64,000 nt of DNA from Symbiodinium kawagutii (GCA_009767595.1 VSDK01013385.1:351067-415066); one strand, 5' to 3'. Numbered from the stretch's first letter, positions 1 to 11,514 are shown. Program-made: numbers and translations. The notes: generated from the sequence alone by a model not told the origin.

Positions 1-230
1 ACAGTCAACACGACAGTCAACACGACAGTCAACACGAGCACTTTTATTGTAAATTCTCAGCGAAAACGCGTTTCGGGGAAGAAATCCAAGAGTTTCCAAT
101 ATACTAGGACCCTTGGGGCTCCCAATGCTCCAAAATGGCATTTCCCCTTTTAAATAGAAGAGAAATTGCTCGTGTTGACTGTCGTGTTGACTGTCATGTT
201 GACTGTATGTTGACTGTTATGTTGACTGTC
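1..230. mobile_element. TIR element with termini built of a 12-bp subrepeat
   Basis: The left end is CAGTCAACACGA repeated three times (1-38). The right end (167-230) is its inverse complement, CGTGTTGACTGT, in five slightly diverged units. About 130 bp of non-repetitive sequence lies between. The left edge may be cut by the window start. Confidence 0.65.
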
Positions 231-428
231 AATCCCATGGCAGGGCCAGGTGAAACCACATCTGGCACGTCGAGCCTCCCGGCGTGCGTCAAGGGCAGGG
301 CCAAGACTTCCAAAAAGGATGGTCAAATGCGTCCTCCGTCATGCTTCACAGGCTAGGAGCAATTTATCTTCTCCAAGATGTGTGGAGCAGATGCCGCGAG
401 GGACCACTCAGTCTTGCCATAAAACTTT

Positions 429-497
429 CCCGGACTGAAGGTTAAGATGTGTGTCACCTGCGGAGCAGGTGACATACATCTTGACCTTGAGTCCGGG
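429..497. repeat. long near-perfect hairpin
   Basis: Two 33-base arms (429-461 and 465-497) with three mismatches and a 3-base loop (GGA). Arms begin CCCGGACT and end GTCACCTGC. Could be a palindromic element or a structured transcript. Confidence 0.8.
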
Positions 498-731
498 TAG
501 TTCATAAAAAACAGCCATCCTTCAAAAACACCAACGAAAGTTGTTAAACCCCCGTTCCCCCTTTTTCAATGTTGGTGGAGTTTTTGGGTCGCTGGCGGCG
601 TTCAAAAAAAACAGCCATTTATGCTGTTGCCGCGTGCAGCTTTACCGTCAACATTGACATCGGGGTGCAAGGGGTTGCCATTGTCTTAGCGGTGGTTCAT
701 CTCGGATGGCTGTTTTTTCTGAACTACCCGG
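493..731. mobile_element. 239-bp element with 28-bp terminal inverted repeats
   Basis: Left end 493-520 (CCGGGTAGTTCATAAAAAAC...) and right end 704-731 are reverse complements with one mismatch over 28 bases. It overlaps the right arm of the hairpin at 429-497 by five bases. No coding capacity: a MITE-type non-autonomous element. Confidence 0.75.
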
Positions 732-849
732 TATTGTACCCCCATAGCTACCGATACACCGTGCTGAACTGTCCCTCGTTTGCTACATGTCCAAGCAGCC
801 AGGTAATAGTTCTTCGAGCGAAAGCATCCTTCCGGGCTTGAAGGATCAA

Positions 850-1005
850 CCCTCAACCCATTGAGACTCAGAAATGTTTCGAGAAGATGACTAGTAATGG
901 GTGACTAGTATTCGTCAACACCCCATTCAGGGTTCACAATGGATGACTAGTATTTGTTGACACCCCATTGAGACTCTAATGGTCAGAAATGTTTAGAGAG
1001 GGTTC
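850..1005. repeat. interspersed direct repeat
   Basis: GACTAGTATT(C/T)GT(C/T)(A/G)ACACC occurs at about 902 and 945, and CATTGAGACTC with AGAAATGTTT at about 859-880 and 967-992. A local duplication of about 105 bp. Confidence 0.5.
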
Positions 1006-2420
1006 ATAAATGTTCGTAATCAGCTACGAATATTGGTTAATGACGGTTGGCACTGGTTGATAGTGCTTAGACATGGTGAAAAAATATTCATGCTTATACA
1101 AAAATGGTGAGAGAATGGTTGATGATGGATAGATGGTGGCGAAGCCAATGGTATTGTTGCGCAAAGGATCAACAAGTGAACATGACCTACAAGTTGAGAT
1201 GTTCACAGTTTCGAAGCCAACTATCTAATAGGATTTTGCTTTGCTGTTGATAGGTCTGTATGACGGGTTGCAACAACGACCCATGAACCCGACAGTTTTA
1301 ACTCAGGGACTATTTGATTATCCGATGGTGGTCAAGCACGTTGTAGAAATACAATCGGAAATGCATTGCTGGGCATCTTCCCAGGATACAAAATAATGAA
1401 CACTCAAAATCATGAAACGTAAGATTGGCTATATCAATGGTTGTCAGTGTAACTAGCAATCAACAAAAATCAGTGTTGTCCAAACATTTGTGGGGTGTGC
1501 TCTGCTCGTACATCACGACCTTTCCTGTGGGGAAGTTACATTACCTATTGGGGATGGAAACCACGCACAGGGCTCCACCATTCACCCATGGTGGGGTTAG
1601 TTGGTGCTGGTTGTCATCCCTGAGCCTAGCCATTATGAGCCGTCACTCCATATGCCAAGCAAACAGAGTGGGCCACGACAGTATCCTTCAACAGTTGCAC
1701 TCCCAATAACCAACAGCTTGACCCTTCCAAATAGGGGTTGGATGCTCAGTTTCCTGTTTTGAAAGACCAGCTGGGAGGGTCTGGCTGCTAGTTTCCAGGG
1801 AGGCTAGTCACTGAATGCTGATTGTCGATGATTCCTATGGGTCTGAGAATGGCAGCTTACCGAGCATTGCCCAGTGACCCTCACAGCAGTCCAGGAGCAA
1901 ACACTTCTATGGAATTTTGCTGAGTCAAATTTCCAGTTCAGAGGATCCTGATATTAGCAGGTAGCATTCCTCCCCGACCACACAACTTTCTCAACCATTG
2001 ACCAGCTGAAATCTTTTGTTGGTGATCATCTACTCTAAATGCGCCAGTTATTGACATTTTCAATAACATCTAGCTACGAATAGTTATTAACTAACCAGTT
2101 ATCAGTTATCATTCAACCAGCTAGTGTTAAAAAACTAATCTTGACATTTCTCCCCCCCAAGCCTGGTGGAAGTGGCTGGCCATTTTCCTCTTACGGGAAG
2201 TAGATCACCTATGTTCAATCGCCATGGCTTTGACCATCATGGCTTCATAGCACTTTTGTTTATGGGCTTCAGCATTCAATCCATTCATGTGAGACCTGAG
2301 ACTCTTTAACCCTCATTAAAATGCTCTAGGGATTTGAGTCGGGATTTGAGCTTTACCGGCTTTACCCTGTCAAAAGATCATCATGGGAGATCCAAGATGA
2401 TCCAAGACCCATTGATGTGA
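1006..2420. other. no gene recognised
   Basis: AACCAT/ATGGTT low-complexity DNA with short open frames of no clear character. A plus frame at 1425-1709 has ordinary composition but no codon bias or splice support. Confidence 0.4.
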
Positions 2421-2422
2421 GA

Positions 2423-2652
2423 TCACTGCTGGCCATTTCCATCAGTTCTTGCCATCCGGATCTCACAGCTGAAATCCTCCTGGCTCATCGCTTCCTGTCC
2501 CGGTTCCGGTGAAAACCGGTGTCCTTTCATAAGGCAGGTGTAGTGAACCACTGAAGGTCGCCGTTCAGGATATTGTGTCGTCCAGTTCCTGGCTGAACGG
2601 CTTCGAGCTGCTGCAGCCAGGTGCCACATGGTGATGCGTTCACGAGGATATG
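2423..2652 (-). CDS. probable terminal exon, hypothetical protein
   Basis: Minus-strand frame with no recognised family, rich in Arg, Ser and Glu (for example RERITMWHLAAAARSRSARN), ending at a TGA at 2423. The other two minus frames are closed. It begins right after CACCAACCAG, the end of a family-B TIR remnant, which could serve as a 3' splice site. Boundaries are inferred. Confidence 0.35.
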
Positions 2653-2747
2653 CACTGGTTGGTGGTTGAACCACCCCTATGGTTAACTAGTGGTTAAAAA
2701 TGGTTCTAGATGATTATAATGGATGATAATGATCATTATCTGGTCTC

Positions 2748-2846
2748 TGGTTGGTGGTTGAACCACACCTATGAGAAATATGAGTCAACCAACCAATTGT
2801 TGATAACTACTACGGAAAACAACATATGTTTGAAACCACCAACCAG
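2748..2846. mobile_element. family-B TIR element
   Basis: TGGTTGGTGGTTGAACCAC ... TTTGAAACCACCAACCA, about 99 bp, with ATGAGTCAACCAACCAATTG inside. A second left terminus lies at about 2649-2672. Confidence 0.75.
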
Positions 2847-3057
2847 TAAAATATTACAGATTTAGATGGTGAATACTTGGAAATGGTTGATACTTCTTGA
2901 GATCCTACACATATGATGTAGGCAGTTAGAGTAAAAAATTGGTTGACCAACTTTGTATGATCCAAGGTATACAATAACATGTGTTGCTACTAAGGGTAAT
3001 GTTGTCAAGCAATGGACACATTCTCAGAATTTCATAAATAAATACCGCTGTTGTTTT

Positions 3058-3120
3058 TATGTACACACACACACACCTACCAGCATCTACATATATATAT
3101 ATATGTACATACACATACAA
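3058..3120 (+). repeat. CA and TA microsatellite
   Basis: ACACACACACAC followed by ATATATATATATG. Confidence 0.8.
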
Positions 3121-3418
3121 ATCATATTCATCTACACATGTACTGGATGTATGTATATAGAGCATGTGGGCAAGGATCATCAAGGGTCAATATCACTTTC
3201 TTCATTCTGATTCATTACTTGTGAAAATTGCAGTCATGGTGCACTCCACAAATACGTGACTGGGTTCATGGCTCAAAAAGGGCAACCCATTGCCATGTGC
3301 AGTCCATAGATCAGGAAAACAAAACGTTGCTCTCGTCCATCCACCATCATTAGCCACTGTGACTATCAGCCCCCTTCTAACCATTACTAACCATCATTAA
3401 CCACCATTCAACACCATT

Positions 3419-3536
3419 TGGCTGTGGGTCAGTTCACCTCGTACCCCTGCTTCCCCTATCAATAACCACTGTTTTCCCTATAGTTTGTTGGGTAAAATCT
3501 CCTATTATTGGTTGGTCAATATTGACCCATAGCCAT
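3419..3536 (+). mobile_element. family-A TIR element
   Basis: TGGCTGTGGGTCA ... TGACCCATAGCCA with a core of TACCCCTGCTTCCCCTAT and TTTTCCCTATAG. The next 14 bases (TTCTGGCTGCTGAG) are shared with the copy at 8443. Confidence 0.75.
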
Positions 3537-3649
3537 TTCTGGCTGCTGAGCCATAACTGTGACTATCAGCCCCCTTTTAACCATTACTAACCATCATTAA
3601 CCACCATTCAACAACAATTTACCACCATTGGACATTGTCAAGCTGCACC

Positions 3650-3787
3650 AATCCCAAGCCACCAGCTTTAGTCGAGGCTCCTCACCACATCGAAGGCTTC
3701 ATCAGGCGTGCCGCAACAGCCAAGAAGCTTGAGCCAGGTGACCTGTTGAAGTGCGCAGTTTGGCGGAAATCCGCGGGGTATCACGGG
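3650..3787 (+). CDS. probable internal exon, hypothetical protein
   Basis: Plus-strand open segment, about 63% GC at third codon positions, reading PPALVEAPHHIEGFIRRAAT and then AKKLEPGDLLKCAVWRKSAG. It stops at CACGG|GTGAGG, a good 5' splice site. The 5' edge is uncertain. No family recognised. Confidence 0.45.
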
Positions 3788-4080
3788 GTGAGGGGGTCGG
3801 TAATGATGTAATGAAGGTCAACGGTGGTTACTGATTTAATGAAGGTTGCTATGATCAACCATTACTGACCACATTTTTAGTTGTAGATTTAGATGTGGTT
3901 AGAAATGGTTGATCATACAACGAAAAAGGCCGGCAATGTTGGTTTGTGGTGGTTCGTGATGATTCATCAAACATGTGTAACCGCGACTGGTCATGGCTGA
4001 TGATGCTTTACGATGATTGTATACAGTTATGTTATGATTGCTGCTTGTCGTTGCAAATTGTTGACAATAGTTTCCCACAG

Positions 4081-4238
4081 CGCTAGCCGCGTGGCATGAA
4101 GAGTGCCTTTCGCTGACTCCGTTGGATCCTCTTGGCCAGCGAGTTATCATCCGGCAATCCAATGTGGGAACTGACGAGATCCTTGTTATCCTCGAACACA
4201 CGAAAACAAACATTGGAAATGGTCATGATATGTCATGA
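4081..4238 (+). CDS. probable terminal exon, hypothetical protein
   Basis: Starts after TTTCCCACAG, a clear 3' splice site, and reads LAAWHEECLSLTPLDPLGQR then VIIRQSNVGTDEILVILEHT to a TGA. It may belong with the exon at 3650-3787, but a simple join does not keep phase, so another exon or site is needed. No family recognised. Confidence 0.45.
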
Positions 4239-4769
4239 TTGCATGGTGCAGCTTAGGAAACAATGTTTGACATGGGTTCATAAAACCACCAAACGCCATG
4301 AAAGTCATCTATACTCATCTATATGATCACTCATTCGTGTGGACCCATGTCAAAGCTGAAGTGATGGGCCCCGGTACCGGTACCTAGTTCTGACGTGACG
4401 TTGCTGACCATGTTGGAATTCGTTGAGGCACAGATTTGATCGCGACACGTCACCTGAGGCTAAGATCCAGAGCTATCACAGCATTGAACTAACCAGCATT
4501 CACCAGTATAAACTCTCTCATTCACCATCATGAGCATTAACCCGGATTGGGATATTAACCATTGGTAGTCTTAGTATCAAACATTATTGGTATTAATCAT
4601 CACTGAATAACCATCATGAGTATTGACCATCATTAGTATTACAATTCATTCAACATTCTTAACCACTTATCAAGCACTAATTCAATCACCATGAGTATTC
4701 ATCTACTGAAATAAATACTATCGAACATCACAGCCACCATTCTTCCACTGTCATTCTTATTGATGCGGT

Positions 4770-4960
4770 CCCTTCAACCCGAACATGAGGCCTATGATGC
4801 TTGGTGCAGCAGCTAGCCACTTGTGGGGGACAACCACCGGGGCTTGGCGACGACGACCAGTCCGCCCGGAAGGTGTCTCGATTGGTGCCCCGGCCAATGC
4901 AATGCAAGATGGAACCAGTCCTGGCGTGCAAACGTGGAAACCCGGAATCCCGAGGTTAAG
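4770..4960. other. GC-rich coding-looking island, strand undecided
   Basis: Four frames stay open (plus ASHLWGTTTGAWRRRPVRPE; plus PLVGDNHRGLATTTSPPGRC; minus IGRGTNRDTFRADWSSSPSP; minus ALAGAPIETPSGRTGRRRQA). High GC stands out from the AT-rich surroundings, so an exon is likely but cannot be read. Confidence 0.3.
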
Positions 4961-5829
4961 CTATGGTGAACCCGTGGTGAACCCATGATTAAGCCATGGT
5001 TAACCCATATGGTTACTATGAGTTTTTGTAGTTTAATTATAGAGTTCATATAATCAACCAATATCAAAACAGAAACGCAAACCTTAGTTTCACCAATGGC
5101 AGTAGTTGTAGTCAACCTGTTGTAGTCATCATTGTCCATGAATGGTGGTACGCTTTAAGCAATCCATAATGACCGTTATTCTCGTTATTAAAGGGGAAAC
5201 CGCTAGGTTTGGGGGTGCACCATTTTTGGACAAATCCAATCATCTTCTTGATATGGGGTCAACAATCCTTTGAAACCGAGCAGGGTACAATTTTGGCCGT
5301 TAAAGTTACCATGCACCTGGAAGGTGAGAGTTGATGATCAGAGGTCTATCGATGGTGGACGGCTGATGATTGATGATGGGTGCTGATGTTGACAGGTTGA
5401 TGCTTGCGCCACCCATGTTGATGGGTGGATGAAAGCCATTGATGGCGGTGAGCGGCCGTCGATGGTTGTAAACATCATTAAACATCCAATAGATGATAAA
5501 TGAAGATGGTTGATTATAACAGCTTGAACATACTCATGGTTTAATTGTTGATAATGTATCAACAATTGTTGATAACAGCTTTGGTAATGGTTCACACACG
5601 ACAAATGTTTTTCGTTGAACATACTCATGGTTTTATGGCTCCAATACTACTCAACAATGATTTTTCACCTGGTCTGTTTTGTTGTTCATGGTTGTTGATG
5701 GTCAACGGTCACGCAAACGGACATACGCATTTAATGTTCCATACTGTGTATATGATATGCACATAAACGTATGTCAAACCGAACCTACAGTAACGCTTGG
5801 AGATGCATTGCATCACTTCCTCAGATCCA

Positions 5830-5955
5830 CCACTCCTGTTGACCGCGCCCCTCTCCGGCTCCGGCTCCACCCCTTCGTTCCGCGCCTGAATCCACCGCTT
5901 CGCGGAAAAACTTCTTCCCCCGCTCGTAGTCCCGCTCGTGCCTGGCGAGTTGCGG
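5830..5955 (-). CDS. probable exon, charged hypothetical segment
   Basis: GC-rich island. The frame with the most G/C in third positions reads LARHERDYERGKKFFREAVD, then Gly/Ala/Arg-rich. Two other minus frames are also open, so the frame is not certain. A CGCCAG 3' splice-like site lies just upstream. Confidence 0.3.
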
Positions 5956-6180
5956 AGCACAGCGCCATGGAAAGCACAGCCCAAGCGAAACCATAAATGT
6001 ACAGCTCGGTTGGAACAGATTCTCAGAGCTGAAATGACTTTGTCAATTCTTGGTGAACATCCTAACAACCAAATAGTCTGGGTTCCGATGTTCACCTACC
6101 CATTCTTGGACATCACATAAAAACCACATGGATCCACATGGTAGAATCCAACCATCGATCAAGGATTTTTCTGTCCACAG

Positions 6181-6345
6181 GCGTCGTCAGCCTTTGATGG
6201 CTGCAGAGATCGTGGTACCCTCGACATCCCTCAACTGCGGCGGCTGCTTCCCTTTTATGCAGCTTTCCCACTGGCATGGATAGCGGTTCTACTGACACCC
6301 TATTTGTGCAAGCAGCCCATGCATATAGAACCAACCAGGATATGA
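6181..6345 (+). CDS. probable terminal exon with a hydrophobic segment
   Basis: Follows TTTTTCTGTCCACAG, one of the best 3' splice signals in the window. In phase 0 it reads to a TGA after 54 residues, with LLPFYAAFPLAWIAVLLTPY as a possible membrane segment. A second frame is open for about 33 codons, so the frame remains open to doubt. Confidence 0.4.
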   Translation, partial: ASSAFDGCRDRGTLDIPQLRRLLPFYAAFPLAWIAVLLTPYLCKQPMHIEPTRI

Positions 6346-7039
6346 ATTGTTTATAATTAACCTGTACGCCTCACGCTAGTTCATTGGTTACAGTAGCTGC
6401 AATTGCACCATACTTCTTATAACCATACCTACCCTAAGAAGCAGGATTACAACTACTGAATACTGCCATTCTCAGTGCATGGCTTGAACTACATTCATGA
6501 ACCCCCCAGAAAGCAGTAACCGTTCACCGTGGATCCGGATGGCTGGATTGCTGTACACCATACAGACCTTTCGCGAGTAGATAAGGACAGGAAAAAGGAA
6601 CGGTGGTGGCCAATAGCGATGCCATTTCTACAGTTGGTCATGGTCAGTCCTGGTTCGTCATAGTTCATGATGGTTAGTGTTAGTGATTGTTCATGATGCT
6701 TCGAGATGGTTCACGATGCTTTTCGGTGGCTTTGAACAATTTCAACTCGAAACCAACACAGGGTGTCCAAAGAGACAGGTCTCAATGTTTCTGACCATTG
6801 TGGTGGAACTCTTACATGTAGGTTCGGCTAGAAGACAATGTTTTGTTGTTTTCGGTTCTGTAACAAAGAAAAATAGAAAAACAATGAAAAACACACATCA
6901 TCAAAGAAGCGGAGAACGTCTGTTGCATACTTTGGGTGGGAGAATCAACAAAAAAATGCCAAGTATCATCAAGATAGGGCACTTGAACACATAAACACAT
7001 ACAAAAACATTCCCTGGTGGCAATCGTTTAGGGGGTTAC

Positions 7040-7222
7040 AAGTGCAGCTGGAAGGTCGCCATAGCTTCCGCCTGCAGGCTTCCAAGACATGCGTCAGCAG
7101 CATATCGTCCAGCTGCAACCCCGAGTTGGCTTTCCTAAGGTCAAGGCCACAGATTCGAAGCACAGGGGCCCGAAGTTGGTCATCGTATGGATCAAAGTTG
7201 ACCAAACACCAGGACAGGGACA
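7040..7222 (-). CDS. probable exon, PPR/TPR-like helical segment
   Basis: Minus frame with about 65% GC at third positions reading VNFDPYDDQLRAPVLRICGL, then LQLDDMLLTHVLEACRRKLW. The helical pattern ...MLLTHVLEACRR... is like PPR repeats in neighbouring minus-strand islands, but one segment is not enough to assign the family. Edges are inferred. Confidence 0.45.
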
Positions 7223-7399
7223 TCACAAATTAACGGACCCTCCATGAATACTTGGTATGATTTTGTCACTATTAGTTACGCCTCATCGGTTACCTTCACG
7301 CACAAACTAGAGACAACATCATGATTGTGCCGCCATTGTTGTGCACCAGCATGATTCAAAACATCGGCAACAACTATCATGATTCACCGCCAGCTGCCA

Positions 7400-7560
7400 G
7401 AGCCTTGTCAGCATTCGTCCTGCGTGTATGTTCTCCGGTAGTGCCCATGCTTCATCCGAGTCCCCAAAAGAATTTCCGACAGCGAAGAGCAAGGCGAGCC
7501 CTCCGATGGTTCAAACCCCGGCAATTTCGCGCAGAAACCACCAATCGTCGTGCGAACATT
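7400..7560. other. coding-looking island, strand undecided
   Basis: Minus GFCAKLPGFEPSEGSPCSSL SEILLGTRMKHGHYRR and plus NFRQRRARRALRWFKPRQFR are both open. Codon GC slightly favours minus. Confidence 0.25.
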
Positions 7561-7754
7561 CTGCTGGAGAGTGTTTTGATCGCCATCATTAGGGTCACTA
7601 CAATCACCATAGTCTTTTCCTTCAGAAATATGATGGTGCAAGGACCAACGAACAACCTGTTGTCTATCCAAATGGACCATAATCAACAATTGATCAACAA
7701 ACGAGCAACCACTACTAACCATGGTCACGCGTTTCTAATTGGCATTGAACTATG

Positions 7755-7905
7755 ATTCACCAACCCAACAACCAACAAACCTCAATCAACCAACTTCAAC
7801 CAACCAACTTCAGCTTCAACTTCAACCAAGCAACTTCCCCCAACTCTTCAAACCAACTTTCACCACCTTCACCCAACCCACCCACCAACCAACCAACCAA
7901 CCAAC
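7755..7905 (+). repeat. CCAA-type simple repeat
   Basis: CAACCAACTTCAA and (CCAA)n, next to the exon island at 7905-8033. Confidence 0.8.
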
Positions 7906-8033
7906 GAGCTGCGTGTCCGTCCAAGTGTCAGATCTTCCACCAGTTCCAACGCCTTTGCTCCCTGTCGCTGATCCACTAAGCCCTGGGCCCCGCCGAGCTG
8001 CCCAGGGCTTGGCTCGTCTGCCAGGTTGGGAAC
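7905..8033 (-). CDS. probable exon, hypothetical protein
   Basis: Minus frame reading NLADEPSPGQLGGAQGLVDQ then RQGAKALELVEDLTLGRTRS, with high third-position GC. It ends against a CCAA-rich simple repeat. The plus strand is also open here. Confidence 0.4.
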
Positions 8034-8228
8034 CCCCAAGGCGTTATGGTTGGTGTATGGTTATGGTTGGTTTACCAATTGTTAATGAATGGTTATGGTT
8101 GGTTTAGTAGGGGTTAATGGTTGGTTTATTAATGGTTAATGGTTGGTTAACAATGGTTGTTGAGGAGGTTAGTTTAACCAATTGGTTGATTTATTTCTGG
8201 TTAAAGATGGTTGGTAACGAGGGGATGA

Positions 8229-8338
8229 TCACCAAAAATAGGGAAAATACCAAGTATATACCGACAATAATGCTTGGTTTATTACGATATTACTTTTGGA
8301 TGATTTGGGAGTAACCCCCGTATTTTGAGAAACACCTG
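8229..8338. mobile_element. family-C TIR element
   Basis: CACCAAAAATAGGGAAAATA ... GTAACCCCCGTATTTTGAGAAACACC with TTTGGATGATTTGGGAG inside. Confidence 0.55.
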
Positions 8339-8442
8339 TATATTTGGTCGAGAGAATCAAAGAAGATTTAGCTCACCAGCAAAGGATAAGCATCATCGCC
8401 TAGGCGACATTAGCAAATCATCGTTCGGTGAATCTCATCAAT

Positions 8443-8557
8443 TGGCAGTGGGTCAAAACCCTGTACCCGTGGTTCCCTTATCATTAACTATTGTTTTCCC
8501 TATTATCGTTGGTTATTATCCCCCATTATTGGCTGGTCAATATTGACCCATAGCCAT
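8443..8557 (+). mobile_element. family-A TIR element
   Basis: TGGCAGTGGGTCA ... TGACCCATAGCCA with the standard core (TGTACCC, TCATTAACTATTGTTTTCCC, TTATTATCCCCCATTATTGG). Confidence 0.8.
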
Positions 8558-8705
8558 TTCTGGCTGCTGAGCTTGCTGAATGTCAATGCATTGGAAGTGA
8601 GGAATTTCCAACGCTTGAAGTGACAACTGTGCAGTGCAAAGCCCGAGCATAGAACCAACAGCATCTCTGGCTAAATCTTTGTATTAGAAGGTATCAACTA
8701 TGATT

Positions 8706-8812
8706 GGATATATGGTGGTTTCTAAACATAGGGAAACCTCCTAGAATGGTTGGTTTCTTACCGAAAAATACTAAACATGGTTCAGAAACGATGATTTTTG
8801 GGGTACCTTGAC
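8706..8812. mobile_element. family-C TIR element
   Basis: ATATGGTGGTTTCTAAACATAGGG, GAATGGTTGGTTTCTTACC, then GATGATTTTTGGGGTACC. Right terminus diverged. Confidence 0.55.
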
Positions 8813-9071
8813 CATATACAGCAGTTCGTTCAGTGATGTGAACTACCACAACCTGAACTAAAGCACTGGTCCAAGGAAGACACCGTGCCAATCACCCCAT
8901 CACCATCATCACCGCTATCACCATTGCTGGAGCCATTACAGCCAGGAGCATTCCAATATATTACAATCATCACTTGGCAACCAGAAAGGACTAAAGCCCT
9001 CCCTACTGCAATACTATGAATGCCAAAACAGAGGTCAAAGGCCCAGTTCACTCCTTGGTGTTCATCATTAC

Positions 9072-9197
9072 CTCCAACTTGTGCACTCCTGCCTTGATGA
9101 GCATGGAAAACACAGCAATGTCTGCAATGTCCACATGCTGCCTTGGGGACAAACTCGGACACCCCACGTCATCGGCAGGGGTGTCAGCAGTCGCCAT
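9072..9197 (-). CDS. possible first exon, hypothetical protein
   Basis: Begins with ATG at 9197 and runs 42 codons (MATADTPADDVGCPSLSPRQ..., then DIADIAVFSMLIKAGVHKLE) to GAG|GTAATG, a usable 5' splice site at a codon boundary. The plus strand has a longer open frame over the same bases, so strand is uncertain. Confidence 0.4.
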
Positions 9198-9954
9198 GCC
9201 AAAATGCGGAACAACGAGGCGAATTCCAGCTGTTTGTCAGTTGAGAACTTACACGCCTTTGATTCATGTCCTTGGCTTGATTCATCTTGATTCATCTTCA
9301 TGACCCTCCCCCCTGCCCCTTTCCACTACCTCCTGGCCGCACGCTGTACCCCTGCACCAATGCTACCAGAGGACTGTCTCATGACTTCATAAATGGTCAA
9401 AGCCTTTGACACGTGACACGCACGAATCAGGCCGCTGAGGAAGGCTTTGCACAGCCCAGGTTTCCTTGGGAACAGCTCCACATGTGCCAAACACCTATGA
9501 TTCGTAGGGTCTTGAACTGGTGAAACAATGGCAGTTGAATGTATAGATTGAGTCTATGATGTATATAACGATGTAACCATGGTTTTGTAGAGTGATACGT
9601 GTACAGTTGCAAGATACATATATGATATGGATCTGTACTGAAGCAAAGGTAGTGTTTCATTGTATAGTTAACCATGGAATTGCTGTCTTGAAGAGTTGTA
9701 CAAGTTGAATGATAAATTATGTATCTATACCATTCTATACCTCAAACCTCCAAGCAGCATAAGATGTTTTGTTGCAAAGCATCTATCCCAAGAGAAAAAC
9801 AACGCAAAGCCAAATCAAGGGATAGGTGGCACATGGTGGCTTTGAATGTCCATCATGTGTCAAACCCATGCAACTCATCGTCCCGAAGAAATGCCAAGTG
9901 GGGCGAAGAGGCAACAAGAACTGTATGTGTAGCATAGGCAGTATAGGGGTACAT

Positions 9955-10765
9955 ACGTATATATAAGTATATATACATATATATACACCGGTCACTACAT
10001 GTACACACATATATAAATGTAAATGTAAATGTAAAAGTAAATGTAAATGTACATGCATGTATGTATGCATTGCATTGCATTGCATTGCATTGGGTTGGGT
10101 CGGGATGGGTTGGGATGGGATGGGGTGGGTTGGGATGGGTTGTGTTGTGTTGTGTTGTGTTGTGTTGTATTCATTTGCATTTGTAGTTGCAGTTGTAGTT
10201 GTATTGGTATGGGTATTGGTATGAGTATTTGCATTTGTATTTGCACTGTATTGTATTTGTATTGCATTGTATGGATTGGTATTGTATTGTATGTAAGTAT
10301 GTAAGTAAGTATGCAAGTATACAAGTATGCAAGTATGCAAGTATGTATGTAAGTATGAAAGTATGTAAGCATGTATGTAAGTATGTAAGGAAGAAAGTAA
10401 GTAATTATGAATGTATGTATGTAAATATGTAAGTATGTAAGTAAGTAAGTATGTAAGTATGTAAGTATGTAAGTATGTAAATATGTAAGTATGTAAGTAT
10501 GTAAATATGTAAGTAAGTAAGTAAGTCAGTAAGTATGTATGTATGTATGTATGCATGCATGCATGTGTGTATGTATGTATGTAAATATGTAAGCAGGTAG
10601 TAAGTAAGTCAGTCAGTAAGTAAGTAAGTATGTATGTAAGTATGTAAGTATGTAAGTATGCATGTATGTATGTATGTATGTATGTATGTATGTATGTATG
10701 TATGTATGTATGTATGTTTGATCATGACTGTGTGTGTTGTGTGCGAGTGTGTGTGTGTGTGTGCG
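9955..10765 (+). repeat. compound microsatellite, mainly TATG/TAAG tetranucleotides
   Basis: A gradient of simple repeats: ATATAC, then GTAAAT, TGCAT, GGGATG/GGGTTG, TGTGT, TTTGTA, then about 450 bp of GTAAGTAT/GTATGTAT and a final TG run. The long minus-strand open frame here (Thr-Tyr-Leu-His repeats) is an artefact of the tetranucleotide. Confidence 0.9.
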
Positions 10766-11004
10766 TGCAACCATGGTCAACATGTATTGGACAAAGTTGT
10801 ACATACTACCTAAATATATAAACATATTTTCCCCAGTGAAGTCGTAGTTCAAAGACACATCTTGAATCCAAACAATTATCCATGGCTTCAATGCCAAGCG
10901 GCGCGCGGCAAAATCCATCCTTGCTCACTAGGTTTGTCAGCCAGGGTACCCATCAACCCTTGAATGCTGTCAGAGCTGCAGCATTTTTTAGGCAGGAATA
11001 ATTT

Positions 11005-11131
11005 GTTGACCCCAGATTACTAGACTCCAAGCTTTTATTAACAAAGGGGGGGTACCCTTTTGATAGAAAACCAAAGCTTTTGGGGGATACCCCCTATTAA
11101 TCAACTCTAAGTCTATTGATCCCGGGTTGAC
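11005..11131. mobile_element. family-D element, diverged copy
   Basis: GTTGACCCCAGATTACTAGACT ... TCTATTGATCCCGGGTTGAC, with the same core (CTTTTGGGGGATACCCCCTA TTAATCAAC) as 11515-11646. Confidence 0.7.
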
Positions 11132-11514
11132 ACTTATAGGGAACAGCACCAGCTGCTATAAGAGCACGTACGGGCTTTGGTGATGTACATTTGGTCATTG
11201 GTTAGGTCATTGGAAAGGCCGTCTATCAGAAGCAAAACCCAATGATGCAGCATAGGTGCCAGTGACGGCGAATGAGGATGAATACAGTTATGAAAACTGA
11301 TGGTCAATGCCTGCTGATAGGAGATCAGAACAAACACGAAACAGTGAGTATCAAGTCCATGAATGGGCATACCCTGAACATCTCAGAATCAGCGGCACAT
11401 ACTCTGAGCTGCTGCTCACTTCCCAAAAAATGGTGCCAAGCCATTGGGGTTTGAACTGAACCTACCTATTTTTGGATGGTTCCGACCCGATCCTTCAATC
11501 AGCTTTTTCCCAAG

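Noticed and set aside
3524-3550. CCATAGCCATTTCTGGCTGCTGAG resembles the dinoflagellate spliced-leader sequence; also at 8545-8571
   Set aside because: It is the right terminus of two family-A elements, has an inserted C and several mismatches to the leader, and the CCATAGCCAT part occurs in all family copies with other continuations. Coincidence is more likely than a leader relic.
7739-8107. 122-codon plus frame rich in Pro, Thr and Gln
   Set aside because: The first half is a CCAA simple repeat. The second half is open on both strands and the minus reading looks better.
9783-10556. 257-codon minus-strand open frame
   Set aside because: Mostly Thr-Tyr-Leu-His-Ile repeats translated from a tetranucleotide microsatellite.
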